In this document: one piece after another, positions 53,737 to 61,681 of the stretch
Position numbering within the stretch: the stretch's first letter is position 1
Layout of the letters: every line of letters begins with the position of its first letter
Source of the DNA: Mesobacterium pallidum
GTDB lineage: Bacteria; Pseudomonadota; Alphaproteobacteria; Rhodobacterales; Rhodobacteraceae
Length of the DNA: 64,000 nt
Assembly (NCBI RefSeq): GCF_019966535.1
Contig: NZ_JAIMID010000013.1
Span: 62,001-126,000, forward strand
Reading direction: 5' to 3'
Program-made: the position numbers and the translations under genes
Notes under the pieces: model-generated
What the model was told of the DNA's origin: nothing
The model's database searches: none
What the model saw: only the letters and a program-made list of their open reading frames with translations

Positions 53737-54717
53737 ATGACTTTCGCAAGAAAGGGGCGGCTGCTGTCCGCCGCTTTGGCCACGTGCCTGGCCCTCGCGG
53801 CCGGGGCGCAGGCGGAAACCACGCTGCGCATCGGCACCGTGCTGGCACCGAACGATCCGATGGGTCAGGGGCTCGACAAGTTCGCGGCCGAGGTGGCCGA
53901 GGCCACGGGCGGGGAGGTCGTGGTCGAGATCTTCCACAACAGCCAGTTGGGCGACACGACCGAAATGCTGGACCAGGCCCGCGCCGGGGCCAATGTGGGC
54001 ACGGTGACGGATGTGGCGCGGCTGTCGTCCTTTGTCCCGTCGCTGGCGATCATGTCGGCGCCGTTCCTCTTTGACACCTACGAGCAGGCGGACAAATTCG
54101 CCCTCTCCGACGAATACCTGGCCTGGGGCGACGAGCTGGCCGAAAAGGCCGGCCTCGTGATGCTGGCGTCGAACTGGTACCAGGGCGCGCGCCATGCGCT
54201 GACGCAGAAACCGATCTCGGGCCCCGCCGACCTTGCGGGCGTGCGCATGCGCACCATCGGCGCCCCGGTCTGGATCGAGACGATCCGCGCCATGGGGGCC
54301 GAACCCACGCCCATCGCCTGGGGAGAGGTCTATTCCGCGCTGCAACTCGGCTCGATCGACGCGGCCGAGGCGCAGCCGACCGCGATCTGGGGCGCCAAGC
54401 TGTACGAGGTGATCGAGAACGTGACCAAGACCGGCCATATCCAGCTGGTCACCGCGCTGGTCATCTCGGCCGACAGCTGGGACGAGCTCTCGGACGAGAA
54501 CAAGGCCATCGTCCGCAACCTGGCGGTCGAGAACGGCCGCTATGCCTCGGGCCTCACGATCGAGCAGGGCGAAGAAGCGCTGGCCAAGGTCGCCGAGGCA
54601 GGCGTCACCGTCAGCGAGGTCGACCTCGCCCCGTTCAAGGAGGCGGTTGCCAAGGTCTACACGATGCTGGACCTTGAGACAGAAGCCGAGATCGTCCGCG
54701 CCGTGCTGGCCGAGTGA
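53737..54717 (+). CDS. TRAP transporter substrate-binding protein (DctP family)
   Basis: Periplasmic receptor (326 aa) of the third TRAP system. The signal peptide ends at residue 26 (AAGAQA). TTLRIGTVLAPNDPMGQGLD opens the mature protein, and PADLAGVRMRTIGAPVWIET holds the conserved arginine region. The ATG follows AGGGAGGA at ideal spacing. First gene of an operon closed by its own GntR regulator. Confidence 0.93.
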   Translation: MTFARKGRLLSAALATCLALAAGAQAETTLRIGTVLAPNDPMGQGLDKFAAEVAEATGGEVVVEIFHNSQLGDTTEMLDQARAGANVGTVTDVARLSSFVPSLAIMSAPFLFDTYEQADKFALSDEYLAWGDELAEKAGLVMLASNWYQGARHALTQKPISGPADLAGVRMRTIGAPVWIETIRAMGAEPTPIAWGEVYSALQLGSIDAAEAQPTAIWGAKLYEVIENVTKTGHIQLVTALVISADSWDELSDENKAIVRNLAVENGRYASGLTIEQGEEALAKVAEAGVTVSEVDLAPFKEAVAKVYTMLDLETEAEIVRAVLAE

Positions 54718-54742
54718 TCCCGGGCGGGGGGAGGACGCAGCC

Positions 54743-55216
54743 ATGTATCGCAAAGCCGGGGCCCTGTTTCGTCGCGTGGAAACAGGCTGCGCCATCCTCC
54801 TGCTCATCGCCATCGTGGTCCTGGTGGCCGTCGCATCCATCACCCGCGCGATGGGCGCGCCGATCATCTGGTCGGTCGAAATCGCCCAGCTGTGCTTTGT
54901 CTGGCTCTGCATGCTCTCGGCCGACCTCGCGCTGCAGGGCAACCGGCACTTCGGCCTGACCGCGCTGCCCGATGCCCTCGACCCCCGGCACCGCCGCTGG
55001 CTGGAGCTGGCGAACCGCGCCGTGCTGGTCGTGCTGCTGGCGTTCCTGCTGACCTACGCCTGGCGCAACGCGGTGCTGATGCACCCGCGCCTGATCGGGG
55101 CGACCCAGATGCACGGGTCGCTTATCCACGCGTCGATGGTGGCCGGGCTCTGCCTGCTGCTGCGCACGATGATCGTTCAATCCGTCGCGCTGTGGCGTGA
55201 CGCCCCGACCGGCTGA
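54743..55216 (+). CDS. TRAP transporter small permease (DctQ family)
   Basis: Small permease (157 aa) with four hydrophobic segments. AILLLIAIVVLVAVASITRA opens the first helix and AQLCFVWLCMLSADLALQ is typical of DctQ. The ATG at 54743 has GGGGGGAGGA upstream; the longer frame from 54542 is a shadow of dctP. It lies 25 bp after dctP and 9 bp before dctM. Confidence 0.9.
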   Translation: MYRKAGALFRRVETGCAILLLIAIVVLVAVASITRAMGAPIIWSVEIAQLCFVWLCMLSADLALQGNRHFGLTALPDALDPRHRRWLELANRAVLVVLLAFLLTYAWRNAVLMHPRLIGATQMHGSLIHASMVAGLCLLLRTMIVQSVALWRDAPTG

Positions 55217-55225
55217 CTGACCTCA

Positions 55226-56506
55226 ATGCTCCTGCTCATCGTCGCGCTTTTTGCCCTGTTCCTCGTGCTGGGACAGCCCGTGGCCTTTGCCCTGATGCTG
55301 GCCGCGATCCCGGTCTTTGTCCTCAGCGGGACCATGCCGCCGACCGTGGCGATCCAGAAGATGGTCTCGGCCACGCAGAGCTTTCCGCTGCTGGCGGTGC
55401 CCTTCTTCATCCTCGCCGGCAACCTGATGAACGTCACCGGCGTGACCGAGCGGCTGGTGACCTTCTCGCGCCTCCTGACCGGGCGGCTGGCGGGCGGGCT
55501 GGCGCAGGTGTCCATCCTGCTGTCGTTCATGATGGGCGGCATCTCGGGCTCGGCGGTGGCCGATGCCTCGATGGAAAGCCGCCTGCTGGGGCCGTCGATG
55601 ATCGACGAAGGCTTCGGCCCGCCGATGACCGCCGCCATCCTTGCCTTCGGCTCGATCATCACCGCGACGATCCCGCCGTCGATCGGGCTGATCCTTTTCG
55701 GCTTCATCAACGAGGTCTCGATCGGGCGGCTGTTCCTCGCCGGCGTCATCCCGGGCATCCTGCTGACGGTGATGCTGATGGGCACGACCTGGCTGATCGC
55801 GCGCCGGTCGGGCCATGTGCCGATGCTGGATGTGCGGCCGGAACGCGGCGCGCTCTGGGCCAGCTTCAAGGACAGCGTCTGGGCGCTGATGTTCCCTGTG
55901 GTGCTGATCGTCGGCTTCCGCTTCGGCATCTTCACCGCGACCGAGGCGGGAGCCTTCCTTGTCTTCTACGCGCTGTTGATCGGGGTCCTCGTCTACCGCG
56001 AGCTGACCGTCGCCAAGCTTATCGAGGCGATGACGGAATCGCTCAATGACCTCGGGATGATCATGCTGCTGATCATGATGGCCGGGGTGCTGGGCTATGC
56101 CATCACGCTGGAGCGCGCGCCGCAGCAGATCACCGCCTTCGTCACCACGCTGACGGAAAACCGATGGGCGATCCTGATGCTGATCGTCGCCGTGCTGGTG
56201 GTGTCGGGCATGTTCCTCGAAGGGGCGGCCAACATCCTGCTGGTCACGCCCATCGTCATGCCGGTGCTCACGAATGCGGGCTTCGATCCGATCCACATGG
56301 GCATCCTGATCGTGCTGCTGATCAATCTCGGCGGCCTGACTCCGCCCGTGGGCGTCATCATGTTCACCGTCTGCGGCATCCTGAACGTCAAGACCGGCGC
56401 CTATACCCGCGCCGCGCTGCCGTTTTTCGTCGCCTTGGCGGTGTTTTTCATCCTGCTCGCCCTTGTCCCCGCCCTGTCGACCGCGCTACCGCGCGCCGTC
56501 ATGTGA
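55226..56506 (+). CDS. TRAP transporter large permease (DctM family)
   Basis: Channel subunit (426 aa) of the third TRAP transporter, with about twelve hydrophobic segments. LGQPVAFALMLAAIPVFVL, SGSAVADASMESRLL, the ATIPPSIGLILFG motif and LGGLTPPVGVIMFTVCGIL are the family marks. It is followed 23 bp later by a GntR regulator gene on the same strand. Confidence 0.93.
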   Translation: MLLLIVALFALFLVLGQPVAFALMLAAIPVFVLSGTMPPTVAIQKMVSATQSFPLLAVPFFILAGNLMNVTGVTERLVTFSRLLTGRLAGGLAQVSILLSFMMGGISGSAVADASMESRLLGPSMIDEGFGPPMTAAILAFGSIITATIPPSIGLILFGFINEVSIGRLFLAGVIPGILLTVMLMGTTWLIARRSGHVPMLDVRPERGALWASFKDSVWALMFPVVLIVGFRFGIFTATEAGAFLVFYALLIGVLVYRELTVAKLIEAMTESLNDLGMIMLLIMMAGVLGYAITLERAPQQITAFVTTLTENRWAILMLIVAVLVVSGMFLEGAANILLVTPIVMPVLTNAGFDPIHMGILIVLLINLGGLTPPVGVIMFTVCGILNVKTGAYTRAALPFFVALAVFFILLALVPALSTALPRAVM

Positions 56507-56529
56507 CCTGCCCGAGGACCCCCGCGCCC

Positions 56530-57231
56530 ATGCCCTCTGCCAGCCCGACTGCCCGACTGCCGGACACCTTGCAGGACCAGACCATCGCCTCGCGGGTCTA
56601 CGAGGCGCTGCGGGCACGCATCGTCGCGCTGGACCTGCCGCCGGGCGCGCGGCTGTCGCGGCCCGAGCTGGCCGAGATGTTCGGGGTCAGCGCCTCACCC
56701 CTGCGCGAGGCGCTCCAGCGGCTGGAACGCGACGGGCTGGTGGCCACCTTCCGGCAGTCACGCACGGTGGTGACGCATCTCGATGCGGAAAGCCTGCGAC
56801 AGGAGCATTTCCTGCGCACCGCCATCGAATGCGAGGTGGCGAACGCCTTGGCCGCCTTGCCGGACAAGGCCGCGCTGGCCAAGACCGCCGCGATCCTGAA
56901 GATGCAGCGCGCGCTGGCTGGCGACCCCGACCAGGTCGATCTTTTCCGCCAGCTGGACGAGGATTTTCACCGCGCGCTTTTCGTTGCCGCCGGTTTTGCG
57001 GAGCTGCATGGCGTGGTGCTGCAAGGGTCGAACCAGATGGCCCGGCTGCGCACGCTCGACCTGCCCAGCGAGGGCAAGCGCGCCTCGGTCATCGAGGGCC
57101 ACGCGGCGCTGCTGGAAGCGATCATGTCCGGCGACCGGCACGCCGCGACGGATGCCATGCGCGCGCACCTGTCGGGCACCATCGCGCGGCTGCCCGAGAT
57201 CATGGTGCAATATCCCCAACATTTCGCCTGA
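56530..57231 (+). CDS. GntR family regulator, FadR/FCD subgroup
   Basis: A 233-aa regulator. The winged helix spans about residues 15-80 (ASRVYEALRARIVALDLPPG; PELAEMFGVSASPLREALQRL), followed by a helical FCD domain with metal-type acidic and histidine residues (FRQLDEDFHRALF). The ATG at 56530 is preceded by CCCGCGCCC and begins MPSASPTA; the longer frame is a shadow of dctM. As last gene of the TRAP operon it probably controls that operon. It converges on the HTH/PBP regulator gene with 3 bp between stops. Confidence 0.92.
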   Translation: MPSASPTARLPDTLQDQTIASRVYEALRARIVALDLPPGARLSRPELAEMFGVSASPLREALQRLERDGLVATFRQSRTVVTHLDAESLRQEHFLRTAIECEVANALAALPDKAALAKTAAILKMQRALAGDPDQVDLFRQLDEDFHRALFVAAGFAELHGVVLQGSNQMARLRTLDLPSEGKRASVIEGHAALLEAIMSGDRHAATDAMRAHLSGTIARLPEIMVQYPQHFA

Positions 57232-57234
57232 CCG

Positions 57235-58134
57235 TCAGGCGTTCCAGGCGACCTGACCCAGGGCCGAGGTGTCATAGCCGCCGGTGCTGGCGGCGCGGGC
57301 GGCAAAGGTGTCGGACCGGCAGAAGGCCATGAGCGCCTGCATCGGCGCGTCGAACCAGGCCTTGCGGTCGACCAGCAGGGCGAAGTGCTCTTCGACGATC
57401 GGCACGAAGGACAGCCCGTAGCCCCGCGCGACGGCTTCGAGGCCAAAGGCCACCTCGGCATCGCCCCGGCGCACCGCCTCGACCGCCTCGTCCTCGGTCC
57501 GGGCCACGGGGGCGAGGTCAAGCGCGCCGAGGTCCAGCCCGTCCTTGGCCGCGAGTTCGCGGAACAGCGTGTCGGTGCCCGATTCCGGCTGCCGTGGCAC
57601 CACCCGGCGGCCCGACAGGTCGGCCAGCTGCGCGGGCGCCGCGTCGCCGGGCCGGAAGACCAGCCCACGCCGGCGCGTGGCGAACGCCACCAGCGCCGCA
57701 TCCTGCCCCGAGGCCGCACGGCTGACGGCGGGCACGTTCCAGCCATCGGTCGCTGCGTCGTGAATATGCATCCCGGCCGCCACGCCCTCGCCGCGCAGGA
57801 ACCGGTCGAGCCCGTCGAGCGATCCGTCGTAATAGCTGGCGAGGCCACAGCGCGATTGCCGGATCGCCCAGTCCAGCAGCGGATCGTGGCTGCCCAGCAC
57901 GATGGGCGGGCGCGATGCAGTGGGGCGGGGGGCGCCGGGCAGGGCACCGGTGCGGGATTGTTCGATCCAGTCGCGGATCTCGGCCGCCGGAAACAGCAGC
58001 TTGCCCGTCGCCTTGGAGCACGGCACCGCCCCCGAGGCGGCGAGGTCATAGACCTTGCGTTCCTTGAGCCGCAGAAGCTCGGCCAGTTCCTTGACCGTGA
58101 GGTATTCGTGGTCGGGAAAGGCAAGGTCAGTCAT
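57235..58134 (-). CDS. One-component regulator: excisionase-type HTH fused to a periplasmic-binding-like domain
   Basis: A 299-aa protein. Residues 1-60 form a MerR/excisionase-like helix-turn-helix (YLTVKELAELLRLKERKVYD). Residues 75-295 form a PBP-like domain without a signal peptide (PIVLGSHDPLLDWAI; LSGRRVVPRQPESGTDTLF; FVPIVEEHFALLVD). Such fusions occur with molybdate/tungstate transport genes. The ATG at 58134 starts MTDLAFPDHE; the longer reading is antisense to tupA. It is the last gene of the tup operon, 53 bp after tupA. It probably senses tungstate or molybdate in the cytoplasm (inference). Confidence 0.82.
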   Translation of the reverse strand: MTDLAFPDHEYLTVKELAELLRLKERKVYDLAASGAVPCSKATGKLLFPAAEIRDWIEQSRTGALPGAPRPTASRPPIVLGSHDPLLDWAIRQSRCGLASYYDGSLDGLDRFLRGEGVAAGMHIHDAATDGWNVPAVSRAASGQDAALVAFATRRRGLVFRPGDAAPAQLADLSGRRVVPRQPESGTDTLFRELAAKDGLDLGALDLAPVARTEDEAVEAVRRGDAEVAFGLEAVARGYGLSFVPIVEEHFALLVDRKAWFDAPMQALMAFCRSDTFAARAASTGGYDTSALGQVAWNA

Positions 58135-58153
58135 GCGGGGCCGTTCTGGTGGA

Positions 58154-58181
58154 TGCCGGGACGCGCGGTCGCGCCCCGGCA
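58154..58181 (-). repeat. Intercistronic hairpin between tupA and the regulator gene
   Basis: TGCCGGG and CGCG pair with their complements across one mismatch and a CGGT loop, directly after the tupA stop. It probably stabilises tupA mRNA and reduces read-through into the regulator. Confidence 0.6.
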
Positions 58182-58187
58182 CATCTA

Positions 58188-59003
58188 TCAGTTTTGCGGC
58201 GCGTTGGGGAAGAACAACTGCTGGTCCGCCACCTTGTAGCCGGCGATGGCCGCCTGCCCCTCGGCCGAGACCAGCCAGTCGGCAAAGGTCTGCGCGGCCT
58301 CGACCTTGACCGACGGGCACTTGTCGGGGCTGACAGGAATCACGCCGTACTGGTTGAACATGTCTGCGTCACCCTGCACCTGCACGGTGTAATCCTGCTT
58401 GTTGGCAAAGCTGATCCAGGTCGCGCGGTCGGTCAAGACATAGGCGCCCATGCCGATGCCGGTGTTCAGCGTCGCGCCCATGCCCGAGCCGGTCTCGCGG
58501 TACCAGTCGCCGCTGGCCGTGGTCGGGTCGATCCCGGCGTCGGACCAGAGCGCGCGTTCCTTCTTGTGGGTGCCGCTGTCATCCCCACGCGAGGCAAAGA
58601 GCGCGCCAGTCCCGGCGATCTTTTGCAGCGCGGCCTGCACGTCCTCCATCCCGCCGACCCCGGCCGGGTCGGCCTCTGGCCCGACGATGACGAAATCGTT
58701 GTACATCAGGTCGATGCGCACCGTGCCGTAACCGGCGGCCACGAATTTCTCCTCGGCCGGCCTGGCATGGACGAGCAGCACGTCGCCGTCGCAGTTTTCC
58801 GCGTTCTTGATCGCCTGGCCGGTGCCCACGGCCACCACGTTCACGGTGATGCCGGTCTTGTCCTGGAAGATCGGCAGCAGGTAATCGTAAAGCCCCGAAT
58901 TGGCGGTCGAGGTCGTGGATTGCACGATGATCGAGTCCTGCGCGAAGGCCGCGCCGGTCAGCAGAAGGGCCGCCGCCGCGGCGGCGAGGGGTTTGGCGAA
59001 CAT
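58188..59003 (-). CDS. tupA: Tungstate ABC transporter substrate-binding protein
   Basis: Periplasmic tungstate receptor (271 aa). The signal peptide ends near residue 21 (TGAAFA). The oxyanion-binding motif VQSTTSTANSGLYDYLLPIF is typical of TupA rather than ModA. Further conserved parts are DVLLVHARPAEEKFV and FASRGDDSGTHKKE. It follows tupC by 21 bp. Tungstate is used by formate and aldehyde dehydrogenases; some family members also bind molybdate. Confidence 0.92.
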   Translation of the reverse strand: MFAKPLAAAAAALLLTGAAFAQDSIIVQSTTSTANSGLYDYLLPIFQDKTGITVNVVAVGTGQAIKNAENCDGDVLLVHARPAEEKFVAAGYGTVRIDLMYNDFVIVGPEADPAGVGGMEDVQAALQKIAGTGALFASRGDDSGTHKKERALWSDAGIDPTTASGDWYRETGSGMGATLNTGIGMGAYVLTDRATWISFANKQDYTVQVQGDADMFNQYGVIPVSPDKCPSVKVEAAQTFADWLVSAEGQAAIAGYKVADQQLFFPNAPQN

Positions 59004-59024
59004 ATGGGGGCTCCCTTTGAGTCT

Positions 59025-59780
59025 TCAGACGACGATTCGGCCGTCCAGGTAGTTCCGCGCGGCGGCGCTGCGCGGCTGCGGAAAGAAATCGACCGCGCGG
59101 GCCTGTTCGGCGACGCGGCCGCGATGAAGGAACACGACCTCGTCCGCCATGCGCCGCGCCTGGCCCAGGTCGTGGGTGACGCAGATGATGCGCGTGCCCC
59201 GGGCGCGTGCCTCGGCCACGATGGTCTCGATCGCGAGGATCGAGGCGGGGTCGAGGCTGGCGGTCGGCTCGTCCAGCAGCAGCACCTCGGGGTCGGTGGC
59301 CAGCGCGCGGGCAAGCGCCAGCCGCTGCGCCTCTCCGCCCGAGAGCAGCCGGGCGGGCTGGCGGGTCTTATGCGCAAGGCCGACGTGTTCCAGCAGCGCA
59401 TCGCGGCGGGCGCGGTCCTTGCGCCGGGCCTTGAGGACAAAGTCGATATTGGCCGCGACCGAGCGGCGCAGCAGCACGGGTTTCTGGAACACCAGCGCCT
59501 GCCGCGGCGTGGCGGCATGGGCGCTGTGCCCGCCCCAGTCGATCCGGCCGGACGTGGGCGCCATCAGCCCGTGCAAGAGCTTGAGCAGCAGGCTTTTCCC
59601 GGCCCCGTTCGGCCCCATGATCATGGTGCAGCCGCCCGGCGACAGGTCAAAGCTGACGCTGTCCAGCACGGTGGTGTCCCCGAACCGCAGCGTCAGGTCG
59701 CGGACGGCCAGCGGCAGCAGTGGCGTGGGGCCGGGGGCGTGGGCCGCGCGCAGCGGGGTGATGAGGGCGGCGTCAGACAT
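59025..59780 (-). CDS. tupC: Tungstate ABC transporter ATPase
   Basis: ATPase subunit (251 aa) of the tungstate importer. Walker A is IMGPNGAGKSLL, the signature is LLSGGEAQRLALAR and Walker B is VLLLDEPTASLD. Its start overlaps the tupB end by 8 bp. The short, TOBE-free form is typical of TupC. Confidence 0.92.
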   Translation of the reverse strand: MSDAALITPLRAAHAPGPTPLLPLAVRDLTLRFGDTTVLDSVSFDLSPGGCTMIMGPNGAGKSLLLKLLHGLMAPTSGRIDWGGHSAHAATPRQALVFQKPVLLRRSVAANIDFVLKARRKDRARRDALLEHVGLAHKTRQPARLLSGGEAQRLALARALATDPEVLLLDEPTASLDPASILAIETIVAEARARGTRIICVTHDLGQARRMADEVVFLHRGRVAEQARAVDFFPQPRSAAARNYLDGRIVV

Positions 59781-60480
59781 GGGCCTGCCTCACCGCCGAC
59801 ATGCGGATTGTCTGCACCGCGCCGTTCACCACCAGCGCGATGACCAGCAGGATCATGCCGAGGGCAAGGGCGAGCGCCAGCTCTCCCTTCGAGGTTTCCA
59901 GCGCGATGGCCGTGGTCATGACCCGCGTCAGGTGGTCGATATTGCCGCCGACGATGATGACCGCGCCGACCTCGGCCACCGCGCGGCCGAACCCCGCCAG
60001 CCCCACGGTCAGCAGCGAATAGCGCGCGTCCCAGATCAGCGCCTGCACGGTCTGGGTGGTCGTCAGGCAGAGCGAGCGGAACTGCTCGGCATATTCGACA
60101 TGCAGGTCCTCGAGCACCTGGCGCGACAGGGCGGCGACGATGGGGGCGATCAGGATGGTCTGGGCGACGATCATCGCGGTCGGCGTATAGAGCAGGCCGA
60201 GGAAGCCCAAGGGCCCGGAGCGCGAGAGTTGCAGGTAGACCAGCAGGCCGACCACGACCGGCGGCAGGCCCATCAGCGCGTTCATCAGCACCAGCACCGC
60301 GCTGCGGCCGGGAAAACGGCCGATGGCGACGAGAGCACCGATGGGCAGGCCGATCAAGCAGGCAAGGCCGGTGGCGGTCAGGCTGACGCGCAGCGACAGG
60401 CCGACGATCTCGGCCAGGTCCGCGTCGCCCGACAGGACCAGCCCGATGGCCAGTCCCAGTGCCTCCCCCATATCCTGCAA
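59773..60480 (-). CDS. tupB: Tungstate ABC transporter permease
   Basis: Membrane subunit (235 aa) with five or six hydrophobic segments and the TupB marks NALMGLPPVVVGLLVYLQLS and FGRAVAEVGAVIIVGGNID. The start is either the TTG at 60480, with GGGA upstream, or the ATG at 60471. First gene of tupB-tupC-tupA-regulator. The 118-bp upstream gap holds the palindrome TTTGCGCGCAAA at 60529-60540, a possible operator for the downstream regulator. Confidence 0.9.
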   Translation of the reverse strand: MQDMGEALGLAIGLVLSGDADLAEIVGLSLRVSLTATGLACLIGLPIGALVAIGRFPGRSAVLVLMNALMGLPPVVVGLLVYLQLSRSGPLGFLGLLYTPTAMIVAQTILIAPIVAALSRQVLEDLHVEYAEQFRSLCLTTTQTVQALIWDARYSLLTVGLAGFGRAVAEVGAVIIVGGNIDHLTRVMTTAIALETSKGELALALALGMILLVIALVVNGAVQTIRMSAVRQAHV

Positions 60481-60598
60481 AATTTCCCGACTCGCGCATT
60501 TTTTCCGAACTCCCCGCAGTTATGCAGGTTTGCGCGCAAAGCGCAAGACGGGTCCGGGGGCCAAATGGCCCCTTCGCGTTCACATCGATGAACGGCAC

Positions 60599-61585
60599 TC
60601 ACGCCTCGGCGCGGACCTCGGTCGGGCGCAACCCGCGTTCCTTGCGCAGCACCCGCGTCAGGTGCGAGCCGTCGCAGAACCCGGTAGCCAGCGCGACCTC
60701 GGCCACCGGCTCGGATGTCGCGCGGAGTTTCTGCAGCGCCCGGTCGAGCCGCAGGTCGAGGTAGACCTGTGCCGGCGTTGCGCCCAGGTCGGCCAGGAAG
60801 CGGCGTTCCAGGCTGCGGCGGCCGACGCCCACCGCCTCGGCGATCTCGGCCACGGTGCGGGGCACGCCGATGTTCTGCTGCATCTTCAGTAGCGCCCGCT
60901 TGACCAGCGCGTCGCGCGGCGCGTGGCGGGCCTGCTGGCCGGGCTGGGGGCGCTCTCCGCTCAGCGGGCCGTCAACCATCAGGATGTTGAGGCTTTTCTG
61001 CGCAGCCGCCGTGCCGATGTGCCGGTCGATCAGGAAGGCCGCCAGATGCGCCGCGCCATGCCCGCCCGAACAGGTCAGGCGGTCGCGGTCCACGACGAAC
61101 AGCTGGTCCGACACCGGCGTCTGCCGGTCGAACCGGTCGAGGAAATCCTGGTGGTGGAACCAGCTGACACAGCAGCGGTAGCCGTTGAGCAGCCCCGCCT
61201 CCTGCAGGATGAAGACGCCGGTGCAAAGCCCGATGATCGGCACGCCCGCCTCTGCCCGGTCGCGCAGAAAGCGCAGCGCCTCGGGCCGCAGGGCGCTTTC
61301 GTCCCCGATGAGGCCGCCGACCACGACCACGTAATCCGCGGCGGGCGCGTTGCGGAACCTTGTGTTCGGCTCGACCTTGACCCCGCAGCTGGACGTCACC
61401 CCGTCCAGCGTTTCGCCCAGCACCGTCCAGTCGCAGAGAATCGGCCGCGAGCGGTCGTCGTCATCGGCGGCCAGCCGCAGCACGTCCACGAAACTGGCAA
61501 ACGCCGTCAGAGTGAACCGGTCGGCCAGCAGGAAGGCGACGCGCAGGCGCTGTTCAGGAAGATGTGACGCAGGATTCCGGGGCAT
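60599..61585 (-). CDS. GlxA-type AraC regulator (DJ-1/PfpI domain fused to HTH)
   Basis: A 328-aa regulator. Residues 15-190 form a DJ-1/PfpI-like amidotransferase domain with the nucleophile-elbow cysteine in IIGLCTGVFILQEAG. Residues 230-325 form the AraC helix-turn-helix pair (EIAEAVGVGRRSLERRFLA; EVALATGFCDGSHLTRVLR). GbdR-like members of this group control glycine betaine and sarcosine breakdown. It is divergent from soxB with 96 bp between starts, so it probably activates the sarcosine oxidase operon (inference). Confidence 0.9.
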   Translation of the reverse strand: MPRNPASHLPEQRLRVAFLLADRFTLTAFASFVDVLRLAADDDDRSRPILCDWTVLGETLDGVTSSCGVKVEPNTRFRNAPAADYVVVVGGLIGDESALRPEALRFLRDRAEAGVPIIGLCTGVFILQEAGLLNGYRCCVSWFHHQDFLDRFDRQTPVSDQLFVVDRDRLTCSGGHGAAHLAAFLIDRHIGTAAAQKSLNILMVDGPLSGERPQPGQQARHAPRDALVKRALLKMQQNIGVPRTVAEIAEAVGVGRRSLERRFLADLGATPAQVYLDLRLDRALQKLRATSEPVAEVALATGFCDGSHLTRVLRKERGLRPTEVRAEA

Positions 61586-61620
61586 GGCGAAAATATTCCG
61601 CCAGCGTGACGCAATTGTCC

Positions 61621-61644
61621 AGACGCGCCCTACGCAAAGCGTCT
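61621..61644. promoter_or_regulatory. Inverted repeat in the GlxA-regulator/soxB gap
   Basis: AGACGC and GCGTCT are separated by 12 bp in the 96-bp region between the divergent starts. It is a possible site for the GlxA-type regulator (inference). Confidence 0.5.
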
Positions 61645-61681
61645 ACCAGCGGCCCATCACCCCCAAGCCGAGGGTTCGCCC

